From positions 22,610 through 32,318 of the forward strand of contig CAJTLD010000011.1 in assembly GCA_910577065.1 (NCBI GenBank): a stretch of 9,709 nt of DNA, read 5' to 3'. Both the position numbers and the translations under genes were made by a program. Source of the stretch: an uncultured Lachnospiraceae bacterium. GTDB lineage: Bacteria > Bacillota > Clostridia > Lachnospirales > Lachnospiraceae. Numbering within the stretch: position 1 is the first letter of the stretch; each line of letters starts with the position of its first letter. The notes beneath the pieces were generated by a model. It did not search any database and was not told where the DNA came from. It saw only the letters and a program-made list of their open reading frames with translations. Of the stretch, positions 1 to 5,302 are shown piece by piece.

Positions 1-178
1 CCACTTCCGCGTCAATTTCATACAAATCCGCGAAATGCTCTTTGGGGATAATCAAAGCGTGCCCCTTTGAGGCCGGCGCGGCGTCTAAAATGACCCGGAA
101 CGTTTCATCTTCATATATCGTATTTGCAGGTATCTCACCCGATGCCAGTTTACAAAAAATACAAGTATTATCTTTCAT
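1..178 (-). CDS. HIT (histidine triad) family protein, N-terminal part, runs off the left edge
   Basis: The 59 visible codons begin MKDNTCIFCKLASGEIPANT and continue with a segment ending in GHALIIPKEHFADLYEID. This is the start of a small HIT-family nucleotide hydrolase/transferase (Hit/HinT type): the CIFC-K-ASGEIP opening with a Cys pair, the I-Y-E-D strand, and the G-H-A-L-I-I-P-K-x-H block are all characteristic. The catalytic His-x-His-x-His triad would lie further downstream, outside the window, so the active site cannot be checked. The family is soluble and cytoplasmic and usually hydrolyses adenosine phosphoramidates or related nucleotides. The ATG at 178 is preceded by AAGGAG with good spacing, which fixes the start. 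The gene is divergent from the histidine kinase at 295, sharing a 116-base intergenic region. I am confident of the family but not of the exact substrate. Confidence 0.88.
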   Translation of the reverse strand, partial: MKDNTCIFCKLASGEIPANTIYEDETFRVILDAAPASKGHALIIPKEHFADLYEIDAEV

Positions 179-220
179 TTTATCTGCTCCTTTTTGTCGA
201 ATTTTGTAAGACATTTATGA

Positions 221-249
221 TTGAATTACACGTTTTGAAATGCTACACT
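221..249 (+). promoter_or_regulatory. Candidate sigma-A promoter for the histidine kinase gene
   Basis: TTGAAT (221-226) and TACACT (244-249) are separated by 17 bases and match the -35 and -10 consensus at four of six positions each. The start codon of the kinase is 46 bases downstream of the -10. This is a sequence-only inference from spacing and consensus. Confidence 0.45.
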
Positions 250-257
250 ATTTCAAA
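234..257. repeat. Inverted repeat overlapping the kinase promoter (possible operator)
   Basis: TTTGAAA (234-240) and TTTCAAA (251-257) are perfect 7-base inverted copies separated by 10 bases that contain the candidate -10 box. A dyad placed over a -10 region suits a repressor binding site, but AT-rich 7-base arms can also arise by chance. Confidence 0.35.
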
Positions 258-259
258 TC

Positions 260-276
260 CGGCGTCTTTCACGCCG
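260..276 (+). other. Short GC-rich hairpin just ahead of the kinase ribosome-binding site
   Basis: CGGCGT and ACGCCG form a perfect 6-bp stem around the 5-base loop CTTTC, ending five bases before the TAGGAGGA ribosome-binding site (281-288). There is no proper U-run, so it is unlikely to be a strong terminator. It may stabilise the mRNA 5' end or modulate translation. Confidence 0.3.
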
Positions 277-294
277 CTTTTAGGAGGAATCTGC

Positions 295-942
295 ATGACA
301 AACGAAGATTACCAGAAAATCTTTCATGAAATTAAAAACCACATTGCTTTTATCAACAGTTCGCTTCAGTTAATCGAAAAATCCCATCCGGAAATCAAAG
401 AATTTGCCTATTGGAACGATTCCATGCTCGAAATTTCTTCCCTGAAAAGGATGCTGATTGAACTCAATGCCGCGCGTTTAAGCAGCGATCTTACCGTGCA
501 GAAAACATCCCTAAAACAGTTTCTGCCGGAACTTGCCCACTCCTGCACGGCTGCATTCCAATCTAAGGACTTTGGCTTCCAGATTGATCTGGAACCTGCC
601 CTTCCGGAACTTGAAATCGATCCGGACTGGCTCAAACGGGCTCTTTTTAACCTTATCAAAAACGCGTTTGAAGCAATGGGAGGCGCGGGAACCATAAATC
701 TTGCCGCCTGCCTTGACGGTTCCTTCGTACGCCTGGATATTACGGATTTTGGCGGCGGAATTTCTCCGGAATACCTGCCAAAGCTTTTTACGCCCTTTGC
801 TACGACAAAACCGGGCGGTACCGGCCTTGGCCTGTTAATTGCCCGGCAGATTGTAGAATCGCACAAAGGCCGTCTTACAGTCGAATCCCGCCCGCAGGAA
901 GGCTGTACGTTCTCCGCCTTCCTTCCCATCCCCCGCGCTTAA
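295..942 (+). CDS. Soluble sensor-less histidine kinase
   Basis: A 215-aa protein made only of a dimerisation/phosphoacceptor region and an HATPase_c domain. The H-box is near the N-terminus (HEIKNHI, predicted phosphorylated His11). The ATPase part shows the N-box NLIKNAFEAM (Asn119, Asn123), G1 box DFGGGI (Asp151), F-box LFTPF (165-169) and G2 box GGTGLGL (174-180). No transmembrane segment and no PAS, GAF or HAMP domain is present, so it should be cytoplasmic and take its signal through a partner or as a phosphorelay member, as some sporulation-type kinases do. The open frame extends upstream to 124, but TAGGAGGA at 281-288 sits six bases before the ATG at 295, and the upstream part looks like intergenic DNA. 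No response regulator lies next to it, so it is an orphan within this window. It is convergent with the following gene, nine bases away. Confidence 0.9.
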   Translation: MTNEDYQKIFHEIKNHIAFINSSLQLIEKSHPEIKEFAYWNDSMLEISSLKRMLIELNAARLSSDLTVQKTSLKQFLPELAHSCTAAFQSKDFGFQIDLEPALPELEIDPDWLKRALFNLIKNAFEAMGGAGTINLAACLDGSFVRLDITDFGGGISPEYLPKLFTPFATTKPGGTGLGLLIARQIVESHKGRLTVESRPQEGCTFSAFLPIPRA

Positions 943-951
943 AGCGTATCC

Positions 952-1950
952 TTAATTTTCGTCAAAGCTGAATATCGTATCCAGCATCCGAAGGGTCTTA
1001 AAATTGCCTTTCGCTGTCATTACCCCCGTCATAAACGCCCGCTGAAACGTCATCCTGCCGTTGATTATACTGTTCATAATATCAGAACTGAGTTTGGCGT
1101 AAACGTCAATATTCTCCTCATTGCCGTAATAACAAGTAAGCTCGTCCCCGCGTACGTCCAGATACAGCGGCTGTTTCCTTCCTTCAATCATAAACAGATA
1201 GGAAGCCCGGAAGCCTTCCTCCGGAATAAAATGGCTTTCAAATTCTTTGATAAACATTTTATCGTCCGCTTCATTGCTTTTTCCCAGAATATCTTTAAAC
1301 ATGGAAGCTAATTCTTCGATATCTTCTTTTTGTTTTTTGACATAACTGTCGTCAGATACATACTTGGAAAGCTGTTCGCTTTCCTGGGGCGTTAAGTCCA
1401 TGGACTGCGTCCGCAGCACGGTCTGTTTTATTGCCTGGTTGCTGCTCGGAAGCGCTTTCATTTTCTGTGAAATCGACCGGTAAAGGTTTTCTGCTTTCTT
1501 TTCGATGATCAGCGTATATTCCTGATTCATTTCAAAGCTGACCAGGTCTTCCACGTATCCGCACAGGCCGCTGCAGGGCTGTCCCCCCAATATTACCCAT
1601 GCGTTTTCAAGCGCCGTTACGCCTTCCCGCTCGCCGTATGTGGTAGACATTACAATCGGCTGCATATAAAGCGAACTCATCATTTCCTTGTCCCCATACA
1701 GCCAGCATGCGTCTAAAAACTGCTGCATATAACCGCCGATTCCAAGCCACTCCACCGTCGTCGCCAATATAATGCCGTCCGCGTCCTTAATCGTATGGGG
1801 CAAAGTAGAAATCTCATTCTTGTGTTCGTATATATTATAACGTTCCACAGTGACGCGCAGTTCCTTTAACACATCTTCCATTTTATCCAGCACATATAAA
1901 GTAGGATCATCCAGCAGGCCTCTTCCACCGTAGTATATCTTGATTTTCAT
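952..1950 (-). CDS. Flavodoxin-fold NAD(P)H-dependent oxidoreductase with C-terminal SCP2-like domain
   Basis: A 332-aa protein. Residues about 1-160 have the fold of NADPH-dependent FMN reductases and flavodoxins: a MKIKIYYGG opening strand, then DADGIILATTVEWLGIGGYMQQFLD, which lines up with the flavin-loop region of that family. A connector with many charged residues follows, and the last ~100 residues (from IKEFESHF to FSFDEN) resemble an SCP2 sterol-carrier-like domain (LYLDVRGDELTCYYG, then DVYAKLSSDIMNSIINGRMTFQRAFMTG). SCP2 folds bind hydrophobic ligands, so the protein may reduce or hand over a lipid-like or quinone-like substrate; that is inference. An upstream in-frame ATG exists at 1962, but GGAGGA lies seven bases before the ATG at 1950, so 1950 is preferred. 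It has its own promoter and a leader hairpin. No signal peptide or membrane span is visible. Confidence 0.8.
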   Translation of the reverse strand: MKIKIYYGGRGLLDDPTLYVLDKMEDVLKELRVTVERYNIYEHKNEISTLPHTIKDADGIILATTVEWLGIGGYMQQFLDACWLYGDKEMMSSLYMQPIVMSTTYGEREGVTALENAWVILGGQPCSGLCGYVEDLVSFEMNQEYTLIIEKKAENLYRSISQKMKALPSSNQAIKQTVLRTQSMDLTPQESEQLSKYVSDDSYVKKQKEDIEELASMFKDILGKSNEADDKMFIKEFESHFIPEEGFRASYLFMIEGRKQPLYLDVRGDELTCYYGNEENIDVYAKLSSDIMNSIINGRMTFQRAFMTGVMTAKGNFKTLRMLDTIFSFDEN

Positions 1951-1977
1951 AGCTTCCTCCATCCTTAAGCCAGGATC

Positions 1978-1999
1978 CGCCGGAAAACAGTTTCCGGCG
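1978..1999 (-). other. Leader hairpin in the 5' UTR of the oxidoreductase/SCP2 gene
   Basis: CGCCGGAAA (1978-1986) and TTTCCGGCG (1991-1999) form a perfect 9-bp stem with a 4-base loop, between the predicted promoter (2031-2059) and the ribosome-binding site. There is no U-run on the minus strand, so it is not a terminator as it stands. It could be an mRNA-stabilising structure or a protein-binding leader element. Confidence 0.5.
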
Positions 2000-2029
2000 C
2001 GCTCCGTTACCGCTTCGCAATCTATTCTA

Positions 2030-2066
2030 TAGTATATTAATTTTAAGAAGGAAAATCAATATACTA
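2030..2066. repeat. 9-bp inverted repeat embracing the oxidoreductase promoter (possible operator)
   Basis: TAGTATATT (2030-2038) and AATATACTA (2058-2066) are perfect inverted copies 19 bases apart. The left arm contains the predicted -10 box and the right arm abuts the -35 box. The right arm also contains the stop codon of the rhomboid gene. The geometry would suit a dimeric regulator bound on both sides of the promoter, but no regulator is identified. Confidence 0.4.
2031..2059 (-). promoter_or_regulatory. Sigma-A-type promoter of the oxidoreductase/SCP2 gene
   Basis: Reading the minus strand, TTGATT (2059-2054) and TATACT (2036-2031) are 17 bases apart, giving four and five matches to the two consensus hexamers. 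It sits directly after the rhomboid stop codon and leaves a leader of about 75 bases before the ATG at 1950. Confidence 0.6.
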
Positions 2067-2684
2067 GATGTGATTTCTTTTGCTATTTCGGATTTTGGAT
2101 GCAGCCGCATAAATGCCGCCCAGCAAAAAGCCTCCCAAAAGGCCTCCGATATGCCCCCAGTTATCCACGCCTGCCGTCGTAAACCCAAAATACAGGCTTA
2201 AAGCGGCCATGCCCATAAGTCCTTTGGCCGTCAGTGTCCCCACCCTGCCCTTATGGAATACCGCCCACGCAAGCAGGCCTCCGATTACGCCGAACACACA
2301 GCCCGACGCTCCCGCGGACACGGCCGGGTTCATAACCTCTGTTTTATCATACAGGGAAAGGACGCTGCCGCACAGCCCCGAAAAAAGATATAACATGCCA
2401 AAACGGATGCTGCCCGTCACCGCCTCAAGCCGCATTCCCGTAAGCCCGAGCACCAGCATGTTATTCATAAGGTGATCTGCGCCGAAATGAAGGAACATAC
2501 AGGTAAACAGCCTGTAATATTGGCCGCCCTGTATAATATACGGCCGGTAAGCCGCTCCGTGAGAAAGCATAAATTCGCTGTCCTGCGTCTTTCCCATAAT
2601 TTCCAAAACCAGCCAGATTAGGATATTGGCCGCAATAAAGCAAATCGTAACATACGGTACTTTTTTGGTGGATTCTGTTTCCAT
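2064..2684 (-). CDS. Rhomboid family intramembrane serine protease
   Basis: A 206-aa polytopic membrane protein. The family signatures are present: HFGADHLMNN (His66, His71, Asn75) in the second helix region, the catalytic serine motif GASG (Ser127) starting a helix, and the catalytic His178 in NWGHIGGLLGG. Six hydrophobic segments can be picked out, matching the basic six-helix rhomboid core without extra domains. It would cleave single-span membrane proteins near the outer face of the membrane. GGAGG lies five bases before the ATG and there is a strong promoter upstream. It follows the Tad operon on the same strand with a 77-base gap and no clear terminator between, so partial co-transcription is possible. 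Its substrate is unknown; the neighbouring single-span pilin-like proteins are an obvious guess but unproven. Confidence 0.92.
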   Translation of the reverse strand: METESTKKVPYVTICFIAANILIWLVLEIMGKTQDSEFMLSHGAAYRPYIIQGGQYYRLFTCMFLHFGADHLMNNMLVLGLTGMRLEAVTGSIRFGMLYLFSGLCGSVLSLYDKTEVMNPAVSAGASGCVFGVIGGLLAWAVFHKGRVGTLTAKGLMGMAALSLYFGFTTAGVDNWGHIGGLLGGFLLGGIYAAASKIRNSKRNHI

Positions 2685-2719
2685 AAAAACCTCCGTTTTT
2701 CCAGAATAATCATAACCCT

Positions 2720-2747
2720 ATTATAAAGAAAAACCGGATTATTTCAA
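2720..2747 (-). promoter_or_regulatory. Strong sigma-A promoter of the rhomboid gene
   Basis: On the minus strand TTGAAA (2747-2742) and a perfect TATAAT (2725-2720) are separated by 16 bases, with a T-rich spacer. It lies between the FHA gene stop codon and the rhomboid start, 35 bases upstream of the ATG. It is the best consensus promoter in the window. Confidence 0.72.
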
Positions 2748-2761
2748 GCATTTTGCCGTTA

Positions 2762-3829
2762 TTACACAAACCTGTAGGTTTCTTTTGCAAAAGAAACCTT
2801 ATCGTTTTTCTTAAGCGGCGCCCTTTCTTTATAATTTAAAAGCCTGCCGTTTTGATACGTTCCGTTTGTGGAATTTAAATCTTCCAGATAAAACGTCTCT
2901 TCTTCCTTTGTAATACGGGCATGGATCCTGCTGACCGTTTCATGGCTGATAAGCCCGTCCACATCTTCTTTGCGGCTTCCAATCAGATAGACATTCCCTG
3001 TAACCGAAAGATTGCCCGCATTTCCGTCCCCTTCATATTTCAGTTCCCCGAACACGCGATCCGTTTCGCTCCCCAGAAATACCGTCGGGTTGTCCTCCTG
3101 CGCCGTATCGTCCTTCGGTTCATAGGCATACGCCTCTGCGTCGTATTTTTTCTTCTTTCCGCCCATACCAAGCCTGTGTTTTGCGCGCTGCAAAAGCCCA
3201 TGCCAAAAATCCTTAGGCTTCGCCTGTTCCGGTTCAGCCTTTACATACTGCCGAACCGGCTCCTGCTCCTGTTCAAAGCTCTCTTTCTGCCCTTCCTTTT
3301 TTGCATACAAAAGTTCGAGTATTTCTTCAAACGGCGCCGTCCCCTGCTGGCATTTTTCGTATACTTCATAACAAACCCCGGCGTCTGCTCTGTCGGCGTG
3401 CTCCATATGAGAAATATAAAATTCCATAAAGCCGCGCAGCGACTCCAAAAAACACGCCTTTTCAAACGGCATATAGCAAAATGCAATATCCGTTTCCCCC
3501 GGGGATATAAAAATGCGCTCCGGATCCAGAGAAATTCCATCCTCATTCAGCAAATATTCTCCCGTCTGCTGCAAAGCCTGCGCCAACGCCGTCATAACTT
3601 TTTTCAAAAGTCCGCTTCCCGCTTTTTTTACTGTCATCCAGTCTTTTAAGGTCTGCATTCCACTGATATCATACCAAAACTGTTCCTGTTCATCTGCATT
3701 TGCAATCCGAAACTGCAGCAAACCCGGTATTTTGTTTTGCGTCAGCATCGGATACTCATATCCCCCGACTGACGCATTCCCGCTCCACACCAGATAACTT
3801 CTCCCCTGATAACGCCTGTATTCCGTCAT
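2762..3829 (-). CDS. DUF6382-type / FHA domain protein of the Tad locus
   Basis: A 355-aa cytoplasmic protein. Residues about 1-180 resemble the DUF6382 region found in clostridial Tad loci (from memory of the family, not a search). A charged, disordered linker runs from about 180 to 260 and includes a GGKKKK lysine cluster. Residues about 270-355 are a forkhead-associated (FHA) domain with its hallmark phospho-threonine-binding residues: IGSR (283-286), SRIHA (300-304) and LNSTNGT (318-324). FHA domains recognise phosphothreonine peptides, so the protein probably couples a Ser/Thr kinase signal to pilus assembly; no such kinase lies in this window. The start ATG overlaps the TGA of the preceding mini-TadE gene (ATGA), and GGGAGGAG precedes it, implying translational coupling. 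It is the last Tad gene. Its 3' end carries a 24-base perfect palindrome. Confidence 0.85.
   Translation of the reverse strand: MTEYRRYQGRSYLVWSGNASVGGYEYPMLTQNKIPGLLQFRIANADEQEQFWYDISGMQTLKDWMTVKKAGSGLLKKVMTALAQALQQTGEYLLNEDGISLDPERIFISPGETDIAFCYMPFEKACFLESLRGFMEFYISHMEHADRADAGVCYEVYEKCQQGTAPFEEILELLYAKKEGQKESFEQEQEPVRQYVKAEPEQAKPKDFWHGLLQRAKHRLGMGGKKKKYDAEAYAYEPKDDTAQEDNPTVFLGSETDRVFGELKYEGDGNAGNLSVTGNVYLIGSRKEDVDGLISHETVSRIHARITKEEETFYLEDLNSTNGTYQNGRLLNYKERAPLKKNDKVSFAKETYRFV
2776..2799. repeat. 24-base perfect palindrome inside the 3' end of the FHA gene
   Basis: The sequence is a perfect 12+12 inverted repeat with no spacer, centred on TTGCAA. It lies inside codons for the last FHA strand (around KVSFAKET). 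It could be a protein-binding site, or could form a cruciform or an mRNA hairpin shortly before the end of the operon. No function is established. Confidence 0.6.
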
Positions 3830-4026
3830 ATTTGCTCCTCCCAGATATCTTCTACAAATTTTATCGCCCTGACATAACCCTCCGCATCAAACGACGCTTC
3901 CCATCCGCTTGCCGAAACCTGCTTCGTAACCGTATACAGTTCAAAACCCAGATATACCGGCATATACAGCACGAACAGCAGCGCCGGCATCAAAAGAGCC
4001 AGTTCTACCGTATAATACGCTTTCAT
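3826..4026 (-). CDS. TadE-like mini-protein (pseudopilin-like), 66 aa
   Basis: The protein starts MKAYYTVELALLMPALLFVL. The Glu in TVELALLMPALL matches the conserved Glu a few residues into the hydrophobic segment of TadE/Flp-type prepilins, preceding one membrane span (about 8-30). About 35 polar residues follow. TadE-like proteins are minor pilins or assembly factors processed by the Tad prepilin peptidase; here the leader is almost absent, so processing is uncertain. The open frame reaches back to 4119, inside the peptidase gene, but the GTGAGG signal places the start at 4026 (or the adjacent ATG at 4029). It overlaps both neighbours: the end of the prepilin peptidase gene, and the FHA gene by four bases. 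This is very short for TadE (usually about 130 aa or more), so it may be a reduced, specialised member. Confidence 0.65.
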   Translation of the reverse strand: MKAYYTVELALLMPALLFVLYMPVYLGFELYTVTKQVSASGWEASFDAEGYVRAIKFVEDIWEEQI

Positions 4027-4034
4027 CATCCGCC

Positions 4035-4451
4035 TCACCCGATTATCATGATAAAATATCCCAAAAACAGAAACGGCGCCAGCGGGATCCGGCCGTCTTT
4101 TGGACGGCGCCCCGTACACACCAGTATAAGCCCCCAGACGCCCGCAAGCGAAAATGACAGAAACATCAACAGAACGTTTTGCGAAAAGCCTAAATACATT
4201 CCGGTCAGCATAAACATCAGGCCGTCTCCTATGCCGATTTTTCCTCTGCCCAATCCTGCGGCCAGCAGGATAAATCCGCCGGAAACCATGCCTAACATCA
4301 TCTCAAAAATGCTCTGCTGCGGAAACAGAAGATGCAGAAAAAGACCGAAAATTCCCGATAACAGGGTAAATGTTACCGTTATTTTTTTCTCCTTCATATC
4401 TTCTATACTGTGTATGCCTAATGTGCCGAGCAATACATAGGACTGAATCAT
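4035..4451 (-). CDS. Prepilin peptidase, A24 (TadV/CpaA-like)
   Basis: A 138-aa integral membrane aspartic protease with the two catalytic aspartates of the A24 family: Asp18 in IEDMKEKKI and Asp76 in the GxGD motif (GIGDG). The RIPLAPFLFLGY end is also typical. It has the small size of the Tad/CpaA type, without the N-methyltransferase domain of PilD. It would cut the leader peptides of Flp and TadE-like prepilins at the cytoplasmic face. AAGGGGG precedes the ATG at 4451. The gene begins three bases after the upstream TadE-like gene ends, and its 3' end overlaps the next small gene, so it is firmly inside the Tad transcript. Confidence 0.9.
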   Translation of the reverse strand: MIQSYVLLGTLGIHSIEDMKEKKITVTFTLLSGIFGLFLHLLFPQQSIFEMMLGMVSGGFILLAAGLGRGKIGIGDGLMFMLTGMYLGFSQNVLLMFLSFSLAGVWGLILVCTGRRPKDGRIPLAPFLFLGYFIMIIG

Positions 4452-4454
4452 ACG

Positions 4455-5273
4455 TTATAACCCCCTTTTGCACTTGCTGCAGGCGGCTCTGCCTGCAGCC
4501 TCCGGCAGAAACACTGCCTGTACTGTGCGTTTTATTTTATTACAGTCCCGCCTGCTGTGGAACCGGTTCCCATACTTCGTAATATATACCGTTCCCCTGC
4601 CGGACAACTGTTTCATACACGATTCACAGGGATAATATTTTCCGCCGCTTTCATTACGGCAGCTATCCACCCGCTCTAAGTCTGTGCCGTTTACGGACGG
4701 ATTCAGGTAACTGCAGCTTCGGTTTTTATGATATACGCTTCCGGCAGGCGTTATGTATACGATTTCCGTATCCGGATCCGGTTTTTTGCCCCGCCCCGTC
4801 CATTTCCTGCACGTCAGCCTCTGGGTGACTTTGATATCCCGTCTGCCGAACAGGCCGAAGGGAAACCGAAGCCTGTAATCTGCCTGCAATTTAATATAAT
4901 CCCCCGAAAAATCGGAATGAACCAATAAAATCCCAAGCCTGCCGGAACGGATATACCGTTCCGCCGCCGAATTTTTCTTTATATTTTTCCGCACCAGGGC
5001 GTTTGCAGGCAAAAGCCCCGCCGCTTCCCCCTCCCTGCCGCATGCGAGCACAGACAGCTCCCTTCCCGCCGCAAGCAGCGCGTTCCCTACTTCCTGCTGT
5101 ACGCAAAGAGCTTGGAAGAAAAACAGCAGCGCAGCCAAAAACCCGGTAAAAAACGGGAGCGCGACAGACAGTTCAACCATATAAGACGCTTCCGTGCGGA
5201 CACAGGACGACGCCTCTGTAATTTGCCGCAAACGATTCTCTTTTACAGGCAGGAAGATTTTATATAACGGCAA
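4455..5273 (-). CDS. TadE-like protein with two extracytoplasmic Cys/His modules
   Basis: A 272-aa protein. Residues 27-57 (TEASYMVELSVALPFFTG followed by a hydrophobic stretch) form a TadE-type prepilin segment with the conserved Glu34. About 110 residues of extracytoplasmic region follow. The C-terminus then has two related modules: residues 172-220 (VYITPAGSVYH, with His182, Cys187, Cys216, Cys219) and 229-268 (VYITKYGNRFH, with His239, Cys244, Cys265, Cys268). Each reads VYIT-x2-G-x2-aromatic-His-x4-Cys and closes with Cys-x2-Cys. Similar modules occur on other extracellular clostridial proteins; they could bind zinc or form disulfides. The start is a TTG at 5273, chosen because GGGAGG lies seven bases ahead and no better ATG precedes the membrane segment. 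It sits 29 bases after the DUF5702-type gene. A TadE/TadG role in pilus assembly is likely; the Cys modules are unexplained. Confidence 0.75.
   Translation of the reverse strand: MPLYKIFLPVKENRLRQITEASSCVRTEASYMVELSVALPFFTGFLAALLFFFQALCVQQEVGNALLAAGRELSVLACGREGEAAGLLPANALVRKNIKKNSAAERYIRSGRLGILLVHSDFSGDYIKLQADYRLRFPFGLFGRRDIKVTQRLTCRKWTGRGKKPDPDTEIVYITPAGSVYHKNRSCSYLNPSVNGTDLERVDSCRNESGGKYYPCESCMKQLSGRGTVYITKYGNRFHSRRDCNKIKRTVQAVFLPEAAGRAACSKCKRGL
4476..4499 (-). other. GC-rich hairpin at the 3' end of the TadE-like gene
   Basis: GCTGCAGGC (4476-4484) and GCCTGCAGC (4491-4499) form a perfect 9-bp stem with a 6-base loop, shortly before the stop codon and the prepilin peptidase ribosome-binding site. 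No U-run follows on the minus strand, so it is not a terminator. It may tune mRNA stability or translation between the two genes, or simply reflect codon constraint. Confidence 0.35.
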
Positions 5274-5302
5274 AGAGACGCCTCCCTGTATCCGCAGGCC
5301 GC

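Noticed and set aside
124..294. N-terminal extension of the histidine kinase frame from 124
   Set aside because: It would overlap the HIT gene start and the intergenic promoter region, and a strong ribosome-binding site supports the start at 295.
408..929. Minus-strand open frame opposite the histidine kinase
   Set aside because: The kinase motifs on the plus strand are unambiguous; the antisense product has no recognisable features.
935..960. Bidirectional terminator between the kinase and the oxidoreductase genes
   Set aside because: Only a 5-bp stem (CGCTT/AAGCG) with a one-base loop is present and no U-run follows in either direction.
2921..3649. Plus-strand open frame of 242 codons opposite the FHA gene
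   Set aside because: The product is Phe/Arg-rich with no domain and the opposite strand encodes a clear FHA protein.
3700..4440. Long plus-strand open frame (246 codons) opposite the FHA, mini-TadE and peptidase genes
   Set aside because: It is antisense to three well-supported genes, has no ribosome-binding site, and its product is a low-complexity Pro/Arg/Ile-rich sequence typical of antisense reading.
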